This document shows positions 32,743 to 41,684 of a stretch of DNA of 64,000 nucleotides, in pieces. Within the stretch, counting starts at the first letter, position 1. Every line of letters starts with the position of its first letter. The stretch lies in contig DAOTGJ010000011.1 in assembly GCA_035447065.1 (NCBI GenBank), positions 22,010 through 86,009 on the forward strand. Reading direction: 5' to 3'. The translations under genes and the position numbers were made by a program. Source of the stretch: CALEMW01 sp035447065 (GTDB taxonomy: Bacteria > Krumholzibacteriota > Krumholzibacteriia > LZORAL124-64-63). The notes beneath the pieces are model-generated. The model saw only the letters and a program-made list of their open reading frames with translations. It ran no database searches and was not told the DNA's origin.

Positions 32743-35700
32743 GTGGACCGTCGCATGCGAGCGATCCTGGCAGCCTGCGCCGCCGGCCTCGCGCTGGCGG
32801 CCTGCGTGGCGCTGCGCGGCGACGGGGCCCTGGGCGCCGGCGGCGCCGCCACCTGGCTGCTGATCGTCGCGCTGGCCGCGGCGGTCGGATTCCAGCGGAC
32901 GCGGCGCGGCGGCGGCGCGACGGCGGCGGCGGCGCTGCTGCTGGGCGCGGCGGCCGCGGCCTGGCTGGGGGCGTCGGCCGCGAGCGACGACGCCTGGGCC
33001 GCCCGCGAACGCGTGCGCCTCGCCGCGCGCCTGGCCGGCGTGCAGCAGGACGTGGGACGTCTGCGCGAGGCCGTGGCCGCGCTGCGGGCGGCCGCGGCCG
33101 AGGACGCGGGCGACCCCGCCCAGCGCCTGGAACATCTGCGCCGGGATTGGCCTCTGGGCGCCGCGGGCCCGTTCCCGCTGGGCCTGGCCTTCTGGCGCGA
33201 CGGCGAACGTCTGGCCTGGAGCGGCGTGCTGGAGCCCTTCCCCGCCCAGGACCTGCCGGCCCCGGCCGAGCCGGCGCTGGTCCAGCAGGGACGCCTGGGC
33301 TGGGTCTGGCGCGGCAGCGTGGAGGCCGCGGACGGCCGGGTGGAGTGGCAGGTCCGCCTCACCCGCGAGGGCGTGGAGGCCCGGCCGCGGCACGGCTCCG
33401 AGGACCGGCTCCGCACCCAGGTGGTGCTCACCTCCGAACCCCAGAGCGAGCGCTGGCTGGGCAGCAGCGACCGCGGCCACCAGGTGGTGGCCGACGTGGT
33501 GCTGGACAGCACGCCCGGCGACATGGAGCTGCCCGTGCTGCGGGTCACGGTGGCCTCGGCGTCGCGGCCCGCCCGCGAGGCCGCGCGGTCCGCGCGCGCG
33601 CGCCTGCTGGTGCTGCTGCTGGCGTCGGCCGCCCTGCTGGCCGGCGCAGGGACGTTCCGCGGCGGCGCCGTCCTGGTCATGCTGTGGGCGCTGCGTCTGG
33701 CATGGGCGGCGCTGGACGTCTTCCATCGGCTGCCGGTGGCCTGGCCTGCCTCCGACGGCGCCGGCGGTCCCGGCGCCCTGGCCTCGTTGACCGATCCCAC
33801 CTACTTCGCCACGCCCTGGGGACTGGGGCTGTTCGCGTCCACGGCCGATGCGGTGCTGACCGGCGCGCTGCTCTGCGCCACGGTGCTGGCGCTGCCGGCG
33901 GGCCGCCGCGCGATCGGGGGGCGGGCGCAGATCGGCGCCGCGGGCTTCGGCGCCGCGACCGGGGCGGGCCTGCTGCTGTTGGCCCTGCTGGCGCGCCAGT
34001 TCGCCGCCAACGCCCATCCGCACCTCGTGGGCCCCCGCATCCCGTTCACGGCGATCACGTTCTGGGGGCTCCACCTGGCGTTGGCGTTGATCTCCGTGGC
34101 CCTGGCCGTGGCCGGCACGCGCCTGGCCGACCGCCTGCGCGCCGCCCACGTGTGGCGTCAGCTCCCGGCCGTGGCGGCGGGCGCCGCCGTGGTGGCGCTG
34201 GGCGCGTCACGGCTGCTCGCGTGGGGCGAAGCCGTGCTGCTGCCCGTGCTGGCCGGCCTGCTCTGGGCCGCGGCGGCGGCGCGGGTGGATGCCGAGCGCA
34301 CCCTCCGCCGCCTGCTCTGGCTGCTGCCGGTGCTGCTCACGGTGGTGTGGAATCACGTGGCCCTGGTGGGGGCCTACGACCGCGTGGAGCACGCCTGGCT
34401 CGAGCGCACCATCGAGGAGCTCACGGCGCCTCGCAGCGACTGGGCCCGCTTCCTCCTGGAAGACCTGCTGGGGGAGATGGCCGCGGACGAGGCCGTGCTG
34501 CAGAACCCGCCCCGCGCCCACGCACCGGAGGCCGTGGAGCTCTGGGCCGACTGGCCCGCCTTCGCCCTCTGGCGCGGCTCGGGCCTGCGCGAGCTGGGGC
34601 TGGCCTGCAACGTGGAGATCCTGGACGACGACGGCCTGGTGCAGAGCCGCTTCGCTTCCGGCCTGTTCCGCGACGCCGGTTACGAGATCGTGGCCCGCTC
34701 GAACTGGGAGACGGCCCGCCCCGCGGACGCGCGGGCGCAGGAGATCTTCTTCCAGTCCGAACGCCGCCGCTACGCCACCGGCGACGAGTGGATCCTGCGC
34801 GGCGAGACGGCGCGCATCGGCACGGGCGGCTGGCTGAGCCTGGAGCTGCCCGTTCGCACCGGACGCGTGAGCACCATGCGGCACGAGCTGGGGCCCGAGG
34901 ACGCGGCCGACGGCTACGCGCCGCGCCGCGACGTGGACCGCCCCCTGCTCCTGCTGCGCCGCGAGGCCGACGGCTGGCGCGGCGACGGCGCCTCCGAGGT
35001 GCCCGGCCCCGAGGCGGCGCCGGCCCTGGCCAGGCTGCGCGCGGGCGGAACCGCCGCCGCGGTGATCCCCCTGGGCGACCATCGCTGGCGCTGCCTCTGG
35101 CGCGACGCCCCCGCCGACGAGGAGACCGACGCCGAGGGCTACCTCCTGGGCGTGCGGGTCCCGTCGCTGGGCGACCGCCTGCTGGATCTGTCCCGCATGC
35201 TGCTGCTGGACCTCATGCTCCTGGCGGGCGCGGGCCTGCTGGCCGGCGGCGTGCGTCTTGCCGCGCGACGCCATCGCTGGGATCTGGGCGTGCAGGAACG
35301 CTTCCTGCTTCTCTCCATCCTGCTGGGGTTGCTGCCGCTGGTCATGGCCGGCACGTTCATCGACCGTCTGAGCCGCGAGTGGCTGGCCGACGACGCGCGC
35401 GAGCAGACCCGGCAGAGCCTGGAGACCGCGCGCGAGCAGCTCCAGGGCCTGCTGGCGGAGCAGGCGCGCGCCCTGGCCGCCAGCGACTACATCAACGACC
35501 TTCTCTCCAGCCGCTACGCCGGCAGCCGGCCCCAGGGTCCGTTCAGCATCCGCCAGGCCATGGTGTTTTCGGCCGACGGGGAGCTGCTGCTGGACGAGAC
35601 CCTCAGCGACCTGGATCCGCTGGAGGCCGCCGCCTTCCTGGAGACCGCACGCCGAACGTCGCTGGTGGTCACGCGCGACGCCCAGGGCGCCTACCTGGGC

Positions 35701-37443
35701 ACCGTCATCCCGGTGAGCCTGGAGGACCGCCCCACGCTGGACGAAGCGGAGGCCCTGGCCAACGGCGCCGCCGGCCCGGGCGTGCGTCCCCGCGACGGCT
35801 ACTTCTTCTACCGCCAGCGCCTGGACGGCGACCTGCTGGCCGGCCTGGCCGACGTGATCCAGGGCGAGGCCGTGCTCTACGTGGAAGGCGAGGCCCTGCT
35901 GGCCAGCCATCCGGACCACGTCTTCGCCGGCAGCACGGACCTGCTGCTGCCCGGCGACGCCATGGCCGGTCTGGCGGCACGCCCCGGCGGCATGCTGCTG
36001 GCGCCCGGCCGCGCCCGCGATCTGGCCTGGACCGGCCTGCTGGCCATGCCCAGCCTCAGCAACGGAGACGACGGCGTGCTGCGCCGCAACGACGTGCCGG
36101 CGGTGCTGGCCACGTCGTTCCCCGCGCGCGGCCGCGAGTTCGCCGCCCAGCGCGAGCGCACGGTGCTGTTCCTGGCCGGCCTCGCCACGCTGATCTTCCT
36201 GCTGGCCACGGTGCTGGGCCTGTCGCTGACCTGGCGCATCTTCGAACCGGTGCGTGTGCTGGTCCACGCCACGCGCCGGCTGGCCGCCGGAGATTTCGCG
36301 GCGCCGTTGCCACGGCGGGGCGAGGATGAGCTGGGCACCCTGAGCGCGGCCTTCGGCGCCATGCGCGACGATCTGCGGGAAGCCCAGACGGCCCTGGCCG
36401 AGCGCGAGCGCTTCCTGGCCCGGCTGCTGGAGCGCGTGCCCGTGGGCGTGGCCGTCTTCGGCGGGGAGGACGGCGCGGTGGTGAGCCTGAACCCCGCGGC
36501 CGAGCGCCTGCTGGCGTCCTACGCCGACCCGGACGACCCCGACCCCGGCCGCGCCGCGGCCCGCCTCCTGGCGGCCTTCACCGCAGCGGTGCCCGGCGGC
36601 GACGGCGACGCCGAGCTGGCGACGCCCGCCGGCGACAGGACCCTGCGCGGCCGTCTGGCGCCCCTGGTGCTGCCCGACGGCCGCCGCGACCGCATGATCG
36701 TGGTGGAGGACGTCACCGAGTTCCTGGAGACCAAACGCCTGGCCATCAACGCGCAGCTCGCGCGGCAGGTGGCCCATGAGGTGAAGAATCCGCTGACGCC
36801 CATCCAGCTCTCGGTCCAGTTCCTGCAGCAGGCCTGGCGCGACCGGGCGCCCAACCTGGATTCCATCCTGGAGTCCACGGTGAAGCAGGTGCTGGAGCAG
36901 GTGGAGCTGCTGCGGCAGATCGCCACGGAGTTCAGCCTGCTGGGCCGGCCGGAGGATCTGGCCTGCGAGCCCACGGATCTGCGCGAGCTGGTGCACGGGG
37001 TGCTGCGCCGCTACCGCGGCGCCGACGCCGAGGCCCTGGGCGTGGCCGAGAGCGGCGGACCGCCGCCCCTGGTGCTGGCCCACCGCGAGTCCCTGGCCAA
37101 GGTGATCGGAAACCTGCTGGAGAACTCCCTGCAGGCCGCCGGGGGAGCGGACCGCCTCCACCTGGAGCTCGCGTGGCGGGTGGAGGAACGCACCGTGGCC
37201 CTGATCTGGCGCGACGACGGGCCGGGTCTGGAGCCGGGCGTGGCCGATCGGCTCTTCGACCTTTATTTTTCCACGAAGTCCCACGGCACGGGCCTGGGCC
37301 TGCCCATCTGCCGCAGCCTGCTGACCCGGATGCAGGGCGGCATCACCCTGAGCAACCGGACCGACGCGCGCGGCGCCGAGGCCGTCGTCACCCTGCGGCG
37401 GGCCGACGCGGCGGGCGCGGGGACCGGAACGAGGTCGGCGTGA
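32743..37443 (+). CDS. Very large NtrY-like multi-sensor histidine kinase
   Basis: 1,566-residue membrane sensor kinase. N-terminal helices enclose a first extracytoplasmic segment (~residues 80-270). A block of about eight helices (~280-545) follows, then a second extracytoplasmic domain (~545-805), two helices around 'FLLLSILLGLLPLVMAG' flanking a third sensor region, and a final helix before HAMP ('RRLAAGDFAAPLPRRGEDEL'). The cytoplasmic part has a PAS domain ('LLERVPVGVAVFGGED'), HisKA with phospho-acceptor His1345 in 'VAHEVKNPLTPIQLS', and HATPase motifs 'NLLENSLQAAGG', 'RDDGPGLEP' and 'GTGLGLPICRSLL'. The H-box is NtrY-type. No NtrX-like regulator is adjacent. GTG at 32743 follows GAGGAGCT. 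It overlaps the DUF4159 gene by 4 nt. Confidence 0.85.
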   Translation: MDRRMRAILAACAAGLALAACVALRGDGALGAGGAATWLLIVALAAAVGFQRTRRGGGATAAAALLLGAAAAAWLGASAASDDAWAARERVRLAARLAGVQQDVGRLREAVAALRAAAAEDAGDPAQRLEHLRRDWPLGAAGPFPLGLAFWRDGERLAWSGVLEPFPAQDLPAPAEPALVQQGRLGWVWRGSVEAADGRVEWQVRLTREGVEARPRHGSEDRLRTQVVLTSEPQSERWLGSSDRGHQVVADVVLDSTPGDMELPVLRVTVASASRPAREAARSARARLLVLLLASAALLAGAGTFRGGAVLVMLWALRLAWAALDVFHRLPVAWPASDGAGGPGALASLTDPTYFATPWGLGLFASTADAVLTGALLCATVLALPAGRRAIGGRAQIGAAGFGAATGAGLLLLALLARQFAANAHPHLVGPRIPFTAITFWGLHLALALISVALAVAGTRLADRLRAAHVWRQLPAVAAGAAVVALGASRLLAWGEAVLLPVLAGLLWAAAAARVDAERTLRRLLWLLPVLLTVVWNHVALVGAYDRVEHAWLERTIEELTAPRSDWARFLLEDLLGEMAADEAVLQNPPRAHAPEAVELWADWPAFALWRGSGLRELGLACNVEILDDDGLVQSRFASGLFRDAGYEIVARSNWETARPADARAQEIFFQSERRRYATGDEWILRGETARIGTGGWLSLELPVRTGRVSTMRHELGPEDAADGYAPRRDVDRPLLLLRREADGWRGDGASEVPGPEAAPALARLRAGGTAAAVIPLGDHRWRCLWRDAPADEETDAEGYLLGVRVPSLGDRLLDLSRMLLLDLMLLAGAGLLAGGVRLAARRHRWDLGVQERFLLLSILLGLLPLVMAGTFIDRLSREWLADDAREQTRQSLETAREQLQGLLAEQARALAASDYINDLLSSRYAGSRPQGPFSIRQAMVFSADGELLLDETLSDLDPLEAAAFLETARRTSLVVTRDAQGAYLGTVIPVSLEDRPTLDEAEALANGAAGPGVRPRDGYFFYRQRLDGDLLAGLADVIQGEAVLYVEGEALLASHPDHVFAGSTDLLLPGDAMAGLAARPGGMLLAPGRARDLAWTGLLAMPSLSNGDDGVLRRNDVPAVLATSFPARGREFAAQRERTVLFLAGLATLIFLLATVLGLSLTWRIFEPVRVLVHATRRLAAGDFAAPLPRRGEDELGTLSAAFGAMRDDLREAQTALAERERFLARLLERVPVGVAVFGGEDGAVVSLNPAAERLLASYADPDDPDPGRAAARLLAAFTAAVPGGDGDAELATPAGDRTLRGRLAPLVLPDGRRDRMIVVEDVTEFLETKRLAINAQLARQVAHEVKNPLTPIQLSVQFLQQAWRDRAPNLDSILESTVKQVLEQVELLRQIATEFSLLGRPEDLACEPTDLRELVHGVLRRYRGADAEALGVAESGGPPPLVLAHRESLAKVIGNLLENSLQAAGGADRLHLELAWRVEERTVALIWRDDGPGLEPGVADRLFDLYFSTKSHGTGLGLPICRSLLTRMQGGITLSNRTDARGAEAVVTLRRADAAGAGTGTRSA

Positions 37444-38087
37444 GAACCATCGTCCTGCTGGTCCTGCTGCTGCTGAGCCTGACCGCCGCGGCCGCCGCCG
37501 AGGTGACGGTGGCGCGCCTGCAGTACGACGGAGGCGATTGGTACGCCGATCCCAGTTCCCTGCCCAACTGGCTGCGCGAGGCGCGGCGCCGCACGGGCAT
37601 CCCCGTGGACGCCGAGCCCGTCACCGTGTCCATGGACAGCGAGGATCTGGCGCGTTACCCGCTGCTCTACCTGACCGGCCACGGCGACATCCGTCTGGAC
37701 GACCGCGAGGTGGAGCAGCTGCGGCGCTACCTGGACGGCGGCGGCTTCCTCTACGCGGACGACAACTACGGCCTGGACCGCGCCTTCCGCGCGCTCATGG
37801 CCCGCGTCTTCCCGGACACGCCCCTGATCCGCCTGGGCTCCGAGCACCCGGTGTTCCACGCCTTCTACGACCTGCCCGGCTTGCCCAAGATCCACGAGCA
37901 CGACGGCGATCCGGCCCAGGCCTTCGGCATCGTGCGGAACGGGCGGCTGGCGGTGCTGTACTCGTGGTCCAGCGACATCGGCGACGGCCTGGAGGATCCC
38001 GAGGTGCACGGCGATCCGCCCGCGGTCCGCGAAGCCGCCGCTCGCATGGCCGTGAACGTGCTGACCTACGCCGTGACCCGACCCTGA
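37440..38087 (+). CDS. DUF4159 domain secreted protein
   Basis: 215 residues with a signal peptide ('LVLLLLSLTAAAAA'). The body matches DUF4159: 'VARLQYDGGDWYADPSSLPN', 'PLLYLTGHGDIRLDDREVE', 'RRYLDGGGFLYADDNYG', and a C-terminal 'LYSWSSDIGDG'. The fold is predicted to be a Rossmann/amidotransferase-like domain without obvious catalytic residues. In FCB and related phyla this gene is found with moxR, DUF58 and batA. Here it is instead coupled to the sensor kinase (GTGA overlap) and lies 12 nt before the DUF4175 gene. It may be an envelope component of that system. Confidence 0.8.
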   Translation: MRTIVLLVLLLLSLTAAAAAEVTVARLQYDGGDWYADPSSLPNWLREARRRTGIPVDAEPVTVSMDSEDLARYPLLYLTGHGDIRLDDREVEQLRRYLDGGGFLYADDNYGLDRAFRALMARVFPDTPLIRLGSEHPVFHAFYDLPGLPKIHEHDGDPAQAFGIVRNGRLAVLYSWSSDIGDGLEDPEVHGDPPAVREAAARMAVNVLTYAVTRP

Positions 38088-38099
38088 CCGGAGGCCGTC

Positions 38100-41000
38100 A
38101 TGACCCGCGATCCCCGCGACATCCGCAGCCGCCTCTCGGGCCACCTGGCCCGGGCCCGCCTGCGCGTGGGGGCGGCGGGGCTGCTCACGGCGGCGGCGGT
38201 GCTCCTGCCGTGGTTCGGGCTGACGCTGCTGGTGCTGGGCCGGCTGGATCACGTGGCCGTGCCGCTGAAGGTGGGCGCCTGGCTGGGCCTCGCCGCGGTG
38301 GGCGTGCTGACGGTGCTGGACCGGCTGGGGCTGCCCCTGCGCGACCTGGGCCGCCTGGCGGGCTTCACGCGCCGCCTGGACCGCGCCGGAGGCCATCGCA
38401 ACCTGCTGGTGGCCGCCGAGGAGGCCTCTCGCGGCGAGGACCGCTGGCGCGATGACGGCGTGGCGGGCGTGCTGCGCGAACGGCTGCAGGAGGACGCGGC
38501 GCGTCGGCTGGACGACGTGAAGCCCGGCCGACTGCTCGGCCTGCCGCGTCCCCTGCCCGCGGCCGCGGCCTGCCTGGCGGCGGCGGCGGCGCTGTGGCTG
38601 GCATGGCGGGAGCTGCCCGCGGTCTTCGAGCGCGGACGCGCGCGTCTGGCGGCGCCCACCCACGATGAGGTCTGGGCCCCCACCGCCGGCCTCCTCCTGG
38701 AGACCCGCGAGGCCCGCGTGCCCGCGCGCCGCAGCGCCCAGGTCACGGCCGTGGACCTGGGGCATCCCCGCGGACCGGTGGTCTGCGAGGTGCGTCCGGA
38801 ACACGGCCGCTGGAGACCGGTGCCCGTGACGGCCGACACGTTGGGCTCCACGTCTCCGTTCAGGCGCTACCGAGCCGAGATCCCCGTGGCGGGCGAGGAC
38901 CTGCGGGTGCGTTTCCGCCGCGACGGCATGACCACCACCGAGGGCCTGGTGACCGTGATGCACCCGCCCGTGCTCACGGAGCTGGCCCTGCGCCTGGAAC
39001 CGCCCGCGTACACCGGCCTGCCCGCCGAGGACCTGATGCCGCCGCCGCCCTCGCTGGAGGCGCCGGCCGGATCGCATCTGCGCTGGAGCGGCCGCGCCAA
39101 CAAGGTCCTGGCCGCGGCCACGTCTATGGCCGACGACGGCGCCGAGCTGCCTTGGACCATCCGCGGCGACACCTTGACCCTGGCTTGGACCGCGGACCGC
39201 GACCTGGCCTGGCGCCTGCGCCTGGACGACGTGGACGGGCTGCAGGACCTGGATCCCGTGCACCGCGTGGTGCACGTGCTGCCCGATGCGCCGCCGACGG
39301 CGTGGCTGCGCGGCGAGACCGAGGGCGGACGCCTGCCCGGCGACGGACGCGTGCTCCTGCAGGCCCTGGGGGAGGACGACTACGGCGTGGCGTCCCTGAG
39401 CCTGCTGGTGCGCCGCGAAGCCGCCTGGGGCGGCGCCGCCGACACCACCTGGACCCGCCTGCCCCTGGACCGCGCCGACCGCCTCCGCGCCGACTCGCCC
39501 GACGGCCCCGTCAGCGCCGCGGCCGGCGACCGCGAGGGCGGACCCGGCGCGGTGCGCTGGTCCCAGGCCCTGCTGCTGGAGACGGCGGAGCTGGAGCTCA
39601 TGCCGGGCGACGCCCTGCTGCTGGCCGCCGAGGCCGTGGACAACCGCCGCCCCGGCCCCGCGGCCCGCGCGCGCTCCAAGGTGATCCGTCTGGAGCTGCC
39701 CTCGGCCGCGGACCTGCTCACCGAGCAGGTGGCGGACGAGGACGACCGCCTGGACGACCTGGACGCCCTGCGCCGCCGCGGCGATTCCATGCGCGAGGAG
39801 CTGGCCCGTCTGGAGCGGGAGCTCAAGAAGGACGCGGACCTGGACTTCGCCCGCAAGCAGGAGCTGGAGGACGCCCTGGCGCGCCAGGAGGCCCTGCGCG
39901 AGGAGGTGGAGCGCATCGCCGACGCGATGCAGCAGGACATCGGCGAGCTCATGGAGCACAACGCCGCGTCCCAGGAGCTGCTGGAGCGCATGGAGCAGGT
40001 GAGCCAGCTCCTGCAGGAGGTGCAGAGCGAGGAGCTGAAGCGCCTGCAGGATCAGCTGCGCCAGGCCATGGACCAGCTCAGCGAGGAGGAGATCCGCGCG
40101 GCCATGGAGGACGTGGCCAAGAACCAGCAGGAGTTCCTGGAGAAGCTGGACCGCGCCATCGCCCAGCTCGAGGAGATGAAGCGCGCCCAGGAGATGGCGC
40201 GCATGACCTCCGAGGTGGAGGACCTCATGCGCGAGCAGCAGGCGTTGCTGGACCAGGATCAGGACGCCGCGGCGGAGGCGGAGCGTCAGGACGCCCTGGC
40301 CCGCGCCGCCGAAGAGATGAAGGAGCAGCTGCGCGAGGCCCTGGAGCGACTGGAGTCCGGCTCCCAGGACTCGCCCGCCACCGACGCCATGGAGGAGGCC
40401 CTGCGCGAGGCCATGGAGGCCATGGAGCAGAGCGATCCCGCCGAGGCCATGCGCGAGGCGGCCGAGGCCATGCGCGAGCAGGAGAGCGGCGAGAGCGGCG
40501 AGTCCCAGTCCGGCGAATCCCGTCAGGACCGGTCGCAGCAGGAGCAGCAGGAGGGCGGGCAGGAGTCCCAGAGCCAGTCGAGCGAGTCGCCGTCGCAGGA
40601 ATCGCCGCCCTCGGGCGGCCAGCAGCAGCAGCACGAGGCCCTGCGGCGCCTCGCGTCGCTCTACCACATCATGATGCAGGGGCAGGGCGCCATGCAGATG
40701 GCCATGGACCAGCACGTGGCCGACGCGCTGCGCGGTCTGGCCTTCGACCTGCTGGACATCAGCCGTCGTCAGGAGGCCCTGGCCCTGGCCGTGCCCCAGG
40801 ATCTGCGCGACGTGCGCGCCCCGGAGCTGGCCCGTGACCAGATGACCGTGCTGCGCGGCACCGCGGCCCTGCGCGACCGGCTGACGGAGATCCTGCAGAA
40901 GTCGTCCACCCTGAACTTCCAGCTCCTGAACAACCTGGACGCCATCACCGAGAAGCAGGACGAGGCCCTGGGCCACCTGGAGGTGGGTTGGGGCGGCCCG

Positions 41001-41684
41001 GCCGCCACGGCGGCCCGCGACGGGCTCGCGGCCGTGAACCAGCTCGTGGTGAACCTGCTGACCGCCGCGCAGATGACCGGCGGCGGAGGGGGCGGGTCGT
41101 GTCCCACGCCGTCGCTGAGCATGCAGCTGGAGCAGATGGCGCGGGAGCAGGCGGGGCTCAACGGCCTCACCCAGCAGATGCAGGGCCAGATGGGTCAGGG
41201 CGGCCTGAGCCAGCAGCAGCGCGCGCAGATGCAGCGCCTGCAGTCGGATCAGCAGGGGCTGGCGGGGCAGATGCAGGACGCCGCCCGCGAGCGGGAGCAG
41301 TCGGAGGACCGGGAGCGTCTGCTGGGCGACCTGGACCAGCTGGCCCGCGACATGGAACGCGTGGCCGACGACCTGGGCGCCGGCCGCGTGGACGAGGAGA
41401 CCCTGCGCCGGCAGGAGCGCATCCTGAGCCGCCTGCTCGACGCCCGCAACAGCGTGCGTCGTCGCGACTACAGCAAGCGCCGCGAGTCCGAGACGGCCGA
41501 GGGCCTGTTCCGCGTGCAGCGCGGCGAGCTGCCCCCGCCCGACGCCGCCGCGGACGACGTCCACCGCCTGCGCCGCGACCAGGTGGACCACGTGCCAGGC
41601 GACTACCGCGACCTGGTGCGGCGCTACTTCCGCGCCCTGGATGAACTGGAGGGGGGCGCCAAGCCCGAGGGGGGCACGCCATGA
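38100..41684 (+). CDS. DUF4175-type membrane protein with long coiled coil
   Basis: 1,194 residues. Two membrane helices near residues 22-42 and 55-75 and a third near 145-165 anchor it. A periplasmic beta-rich region (~170-530) has Ig-like segments such as 'LALRLEPPAYTGLPAEDLMPP'. From ~545 to ~800 it is a charged coiled coil of Glu/Arg/Gln/Leu heptads. A Ser/Glu/Gln low-complexity stretch (~795-845) and Met/Gln-rich helical segments follow. This is the DUF4175 layout found next to DUF4159 and BatA homologues in Bacteroidota and related phyla. It has a structural or envelope-spanning role by inference. ATG at 38100 follows CCGGAGG; the stop overlaps the next gene by 4 nt. Confidence 0.75.
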   Translation: MTRDPRDIRSRLSGHLARARLRVGAAGLLTAAAVLLPWFGLTLLVLGRLDHVAVPLKVGAWLGLAAVGVLTVLDRLGLPLRDLGRLAGFTRRLDRAGGHRNLLVAAEEASRGEDRWRDDGVAGVLRERLQEDAARRLDDVKPGRLLGLPRPLPAAAACLAAAAALWLAWRELPAVFERGRARLAAPTHDEVWAPTAGLLLETREARVPARRSAQVTAVDLGHPRGPVVCEVRPEHGRWRPVPVTADTLGSTSPFRRYRAEIPVAGEDLRVRFRRDGMTTTEGLVTVMHPPVLTELALRLEPPAYTGLPAEDLMPPPPSLEAPAGSHLRWSGRANKVLAAATSMADDGAELPWTIRGDTLTLAWTADRDLAWRLRLDDVDGLQDLDPVHRVVHVLPDAPPTAWLRGETEGGRLPGDGRVLLQALGEDDYGVASLSLLVRREAAWGGAADTTWTRLPLDRADRLRADSPDGPVSAAAGDREGGPGAVRWSQALLLETAELELMPGDALLLAAEAVDNRRPGPAARARSKVIRLELPSAADLLTEQVADEDDRLDDLDALRRRGDSMREELARLERELKKDADLDFARKQELEDALARQEALREEVERIADAMQQDIGELMEHNAASQELLERMEQVSQLLQEVQSEELKRLQDQLRQAMDQLSEEEIRAAMEDVAKNQQEFLEKLDRAIAQLEEMKRAQEMARMTSEVEDLMREQQALLDQDQDAAAEAERQDALARAAEEMKEQLREALERLESGSQDSPATDAMEEALREAMEAMEQSDPAEAMREAAEAMREQESGESGESQSGESRQDRSQQEQQEGGQESQSQSSESPSQESPPSGGQQQQHEALRRLASLYHIMMQGQGAMQMAMDQHVADALRGLAFDLLDISRRQEALALAVPQDLRDVRAPELARDQMTVLRGTAALRDRLTEILQKSSTLNFQLLNNLDAITEKQDEALGHLEVGWGGPAATAARDGLAAVNQLVVNLLTAAQMTGGGGGGSCPTPSLSMQLEQMAREQAGLNGLTQQMQGQMGQGGLSQQQRAQMQRLQSDQQGLAGQMQDAAREREQSEDRERLLGDLDQLARDMERVADDLGAGRVDEETLRRQERILSRLLDARNSVRRRDYSKRRESETAEGLFRVQRGELPPPDAAADDVHRLRRDQVDHVPGDYRDLVRRYFRALDELEGGAKPEGGTP

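Noticed and set aside
28974..33800. 1,608-codon open frame on the minus strand across secD, secF and the sensor kinase
   Set aside because: It is antisense to recognisable genes with perfect motifs, and its translation is Arg/Ala/Gly-rich without domains. Long antisense frames are expected at this GC content.
40440..40640. Possible repeat array in the Ser/Gln/Glu codons of the DUF4175 gene
   Set aside because: Codon-level low complexity in a disordered segment, with no regular repeat unit.
37263..41591. 1,442-codon minus-strand open frame opposite DUF4159/DUF4175
   Set aside because: The Leu/His/Ala-rich translation mirrors the Gln/Glu-rich coiled coil on the + strand; no ribosome site or domain.
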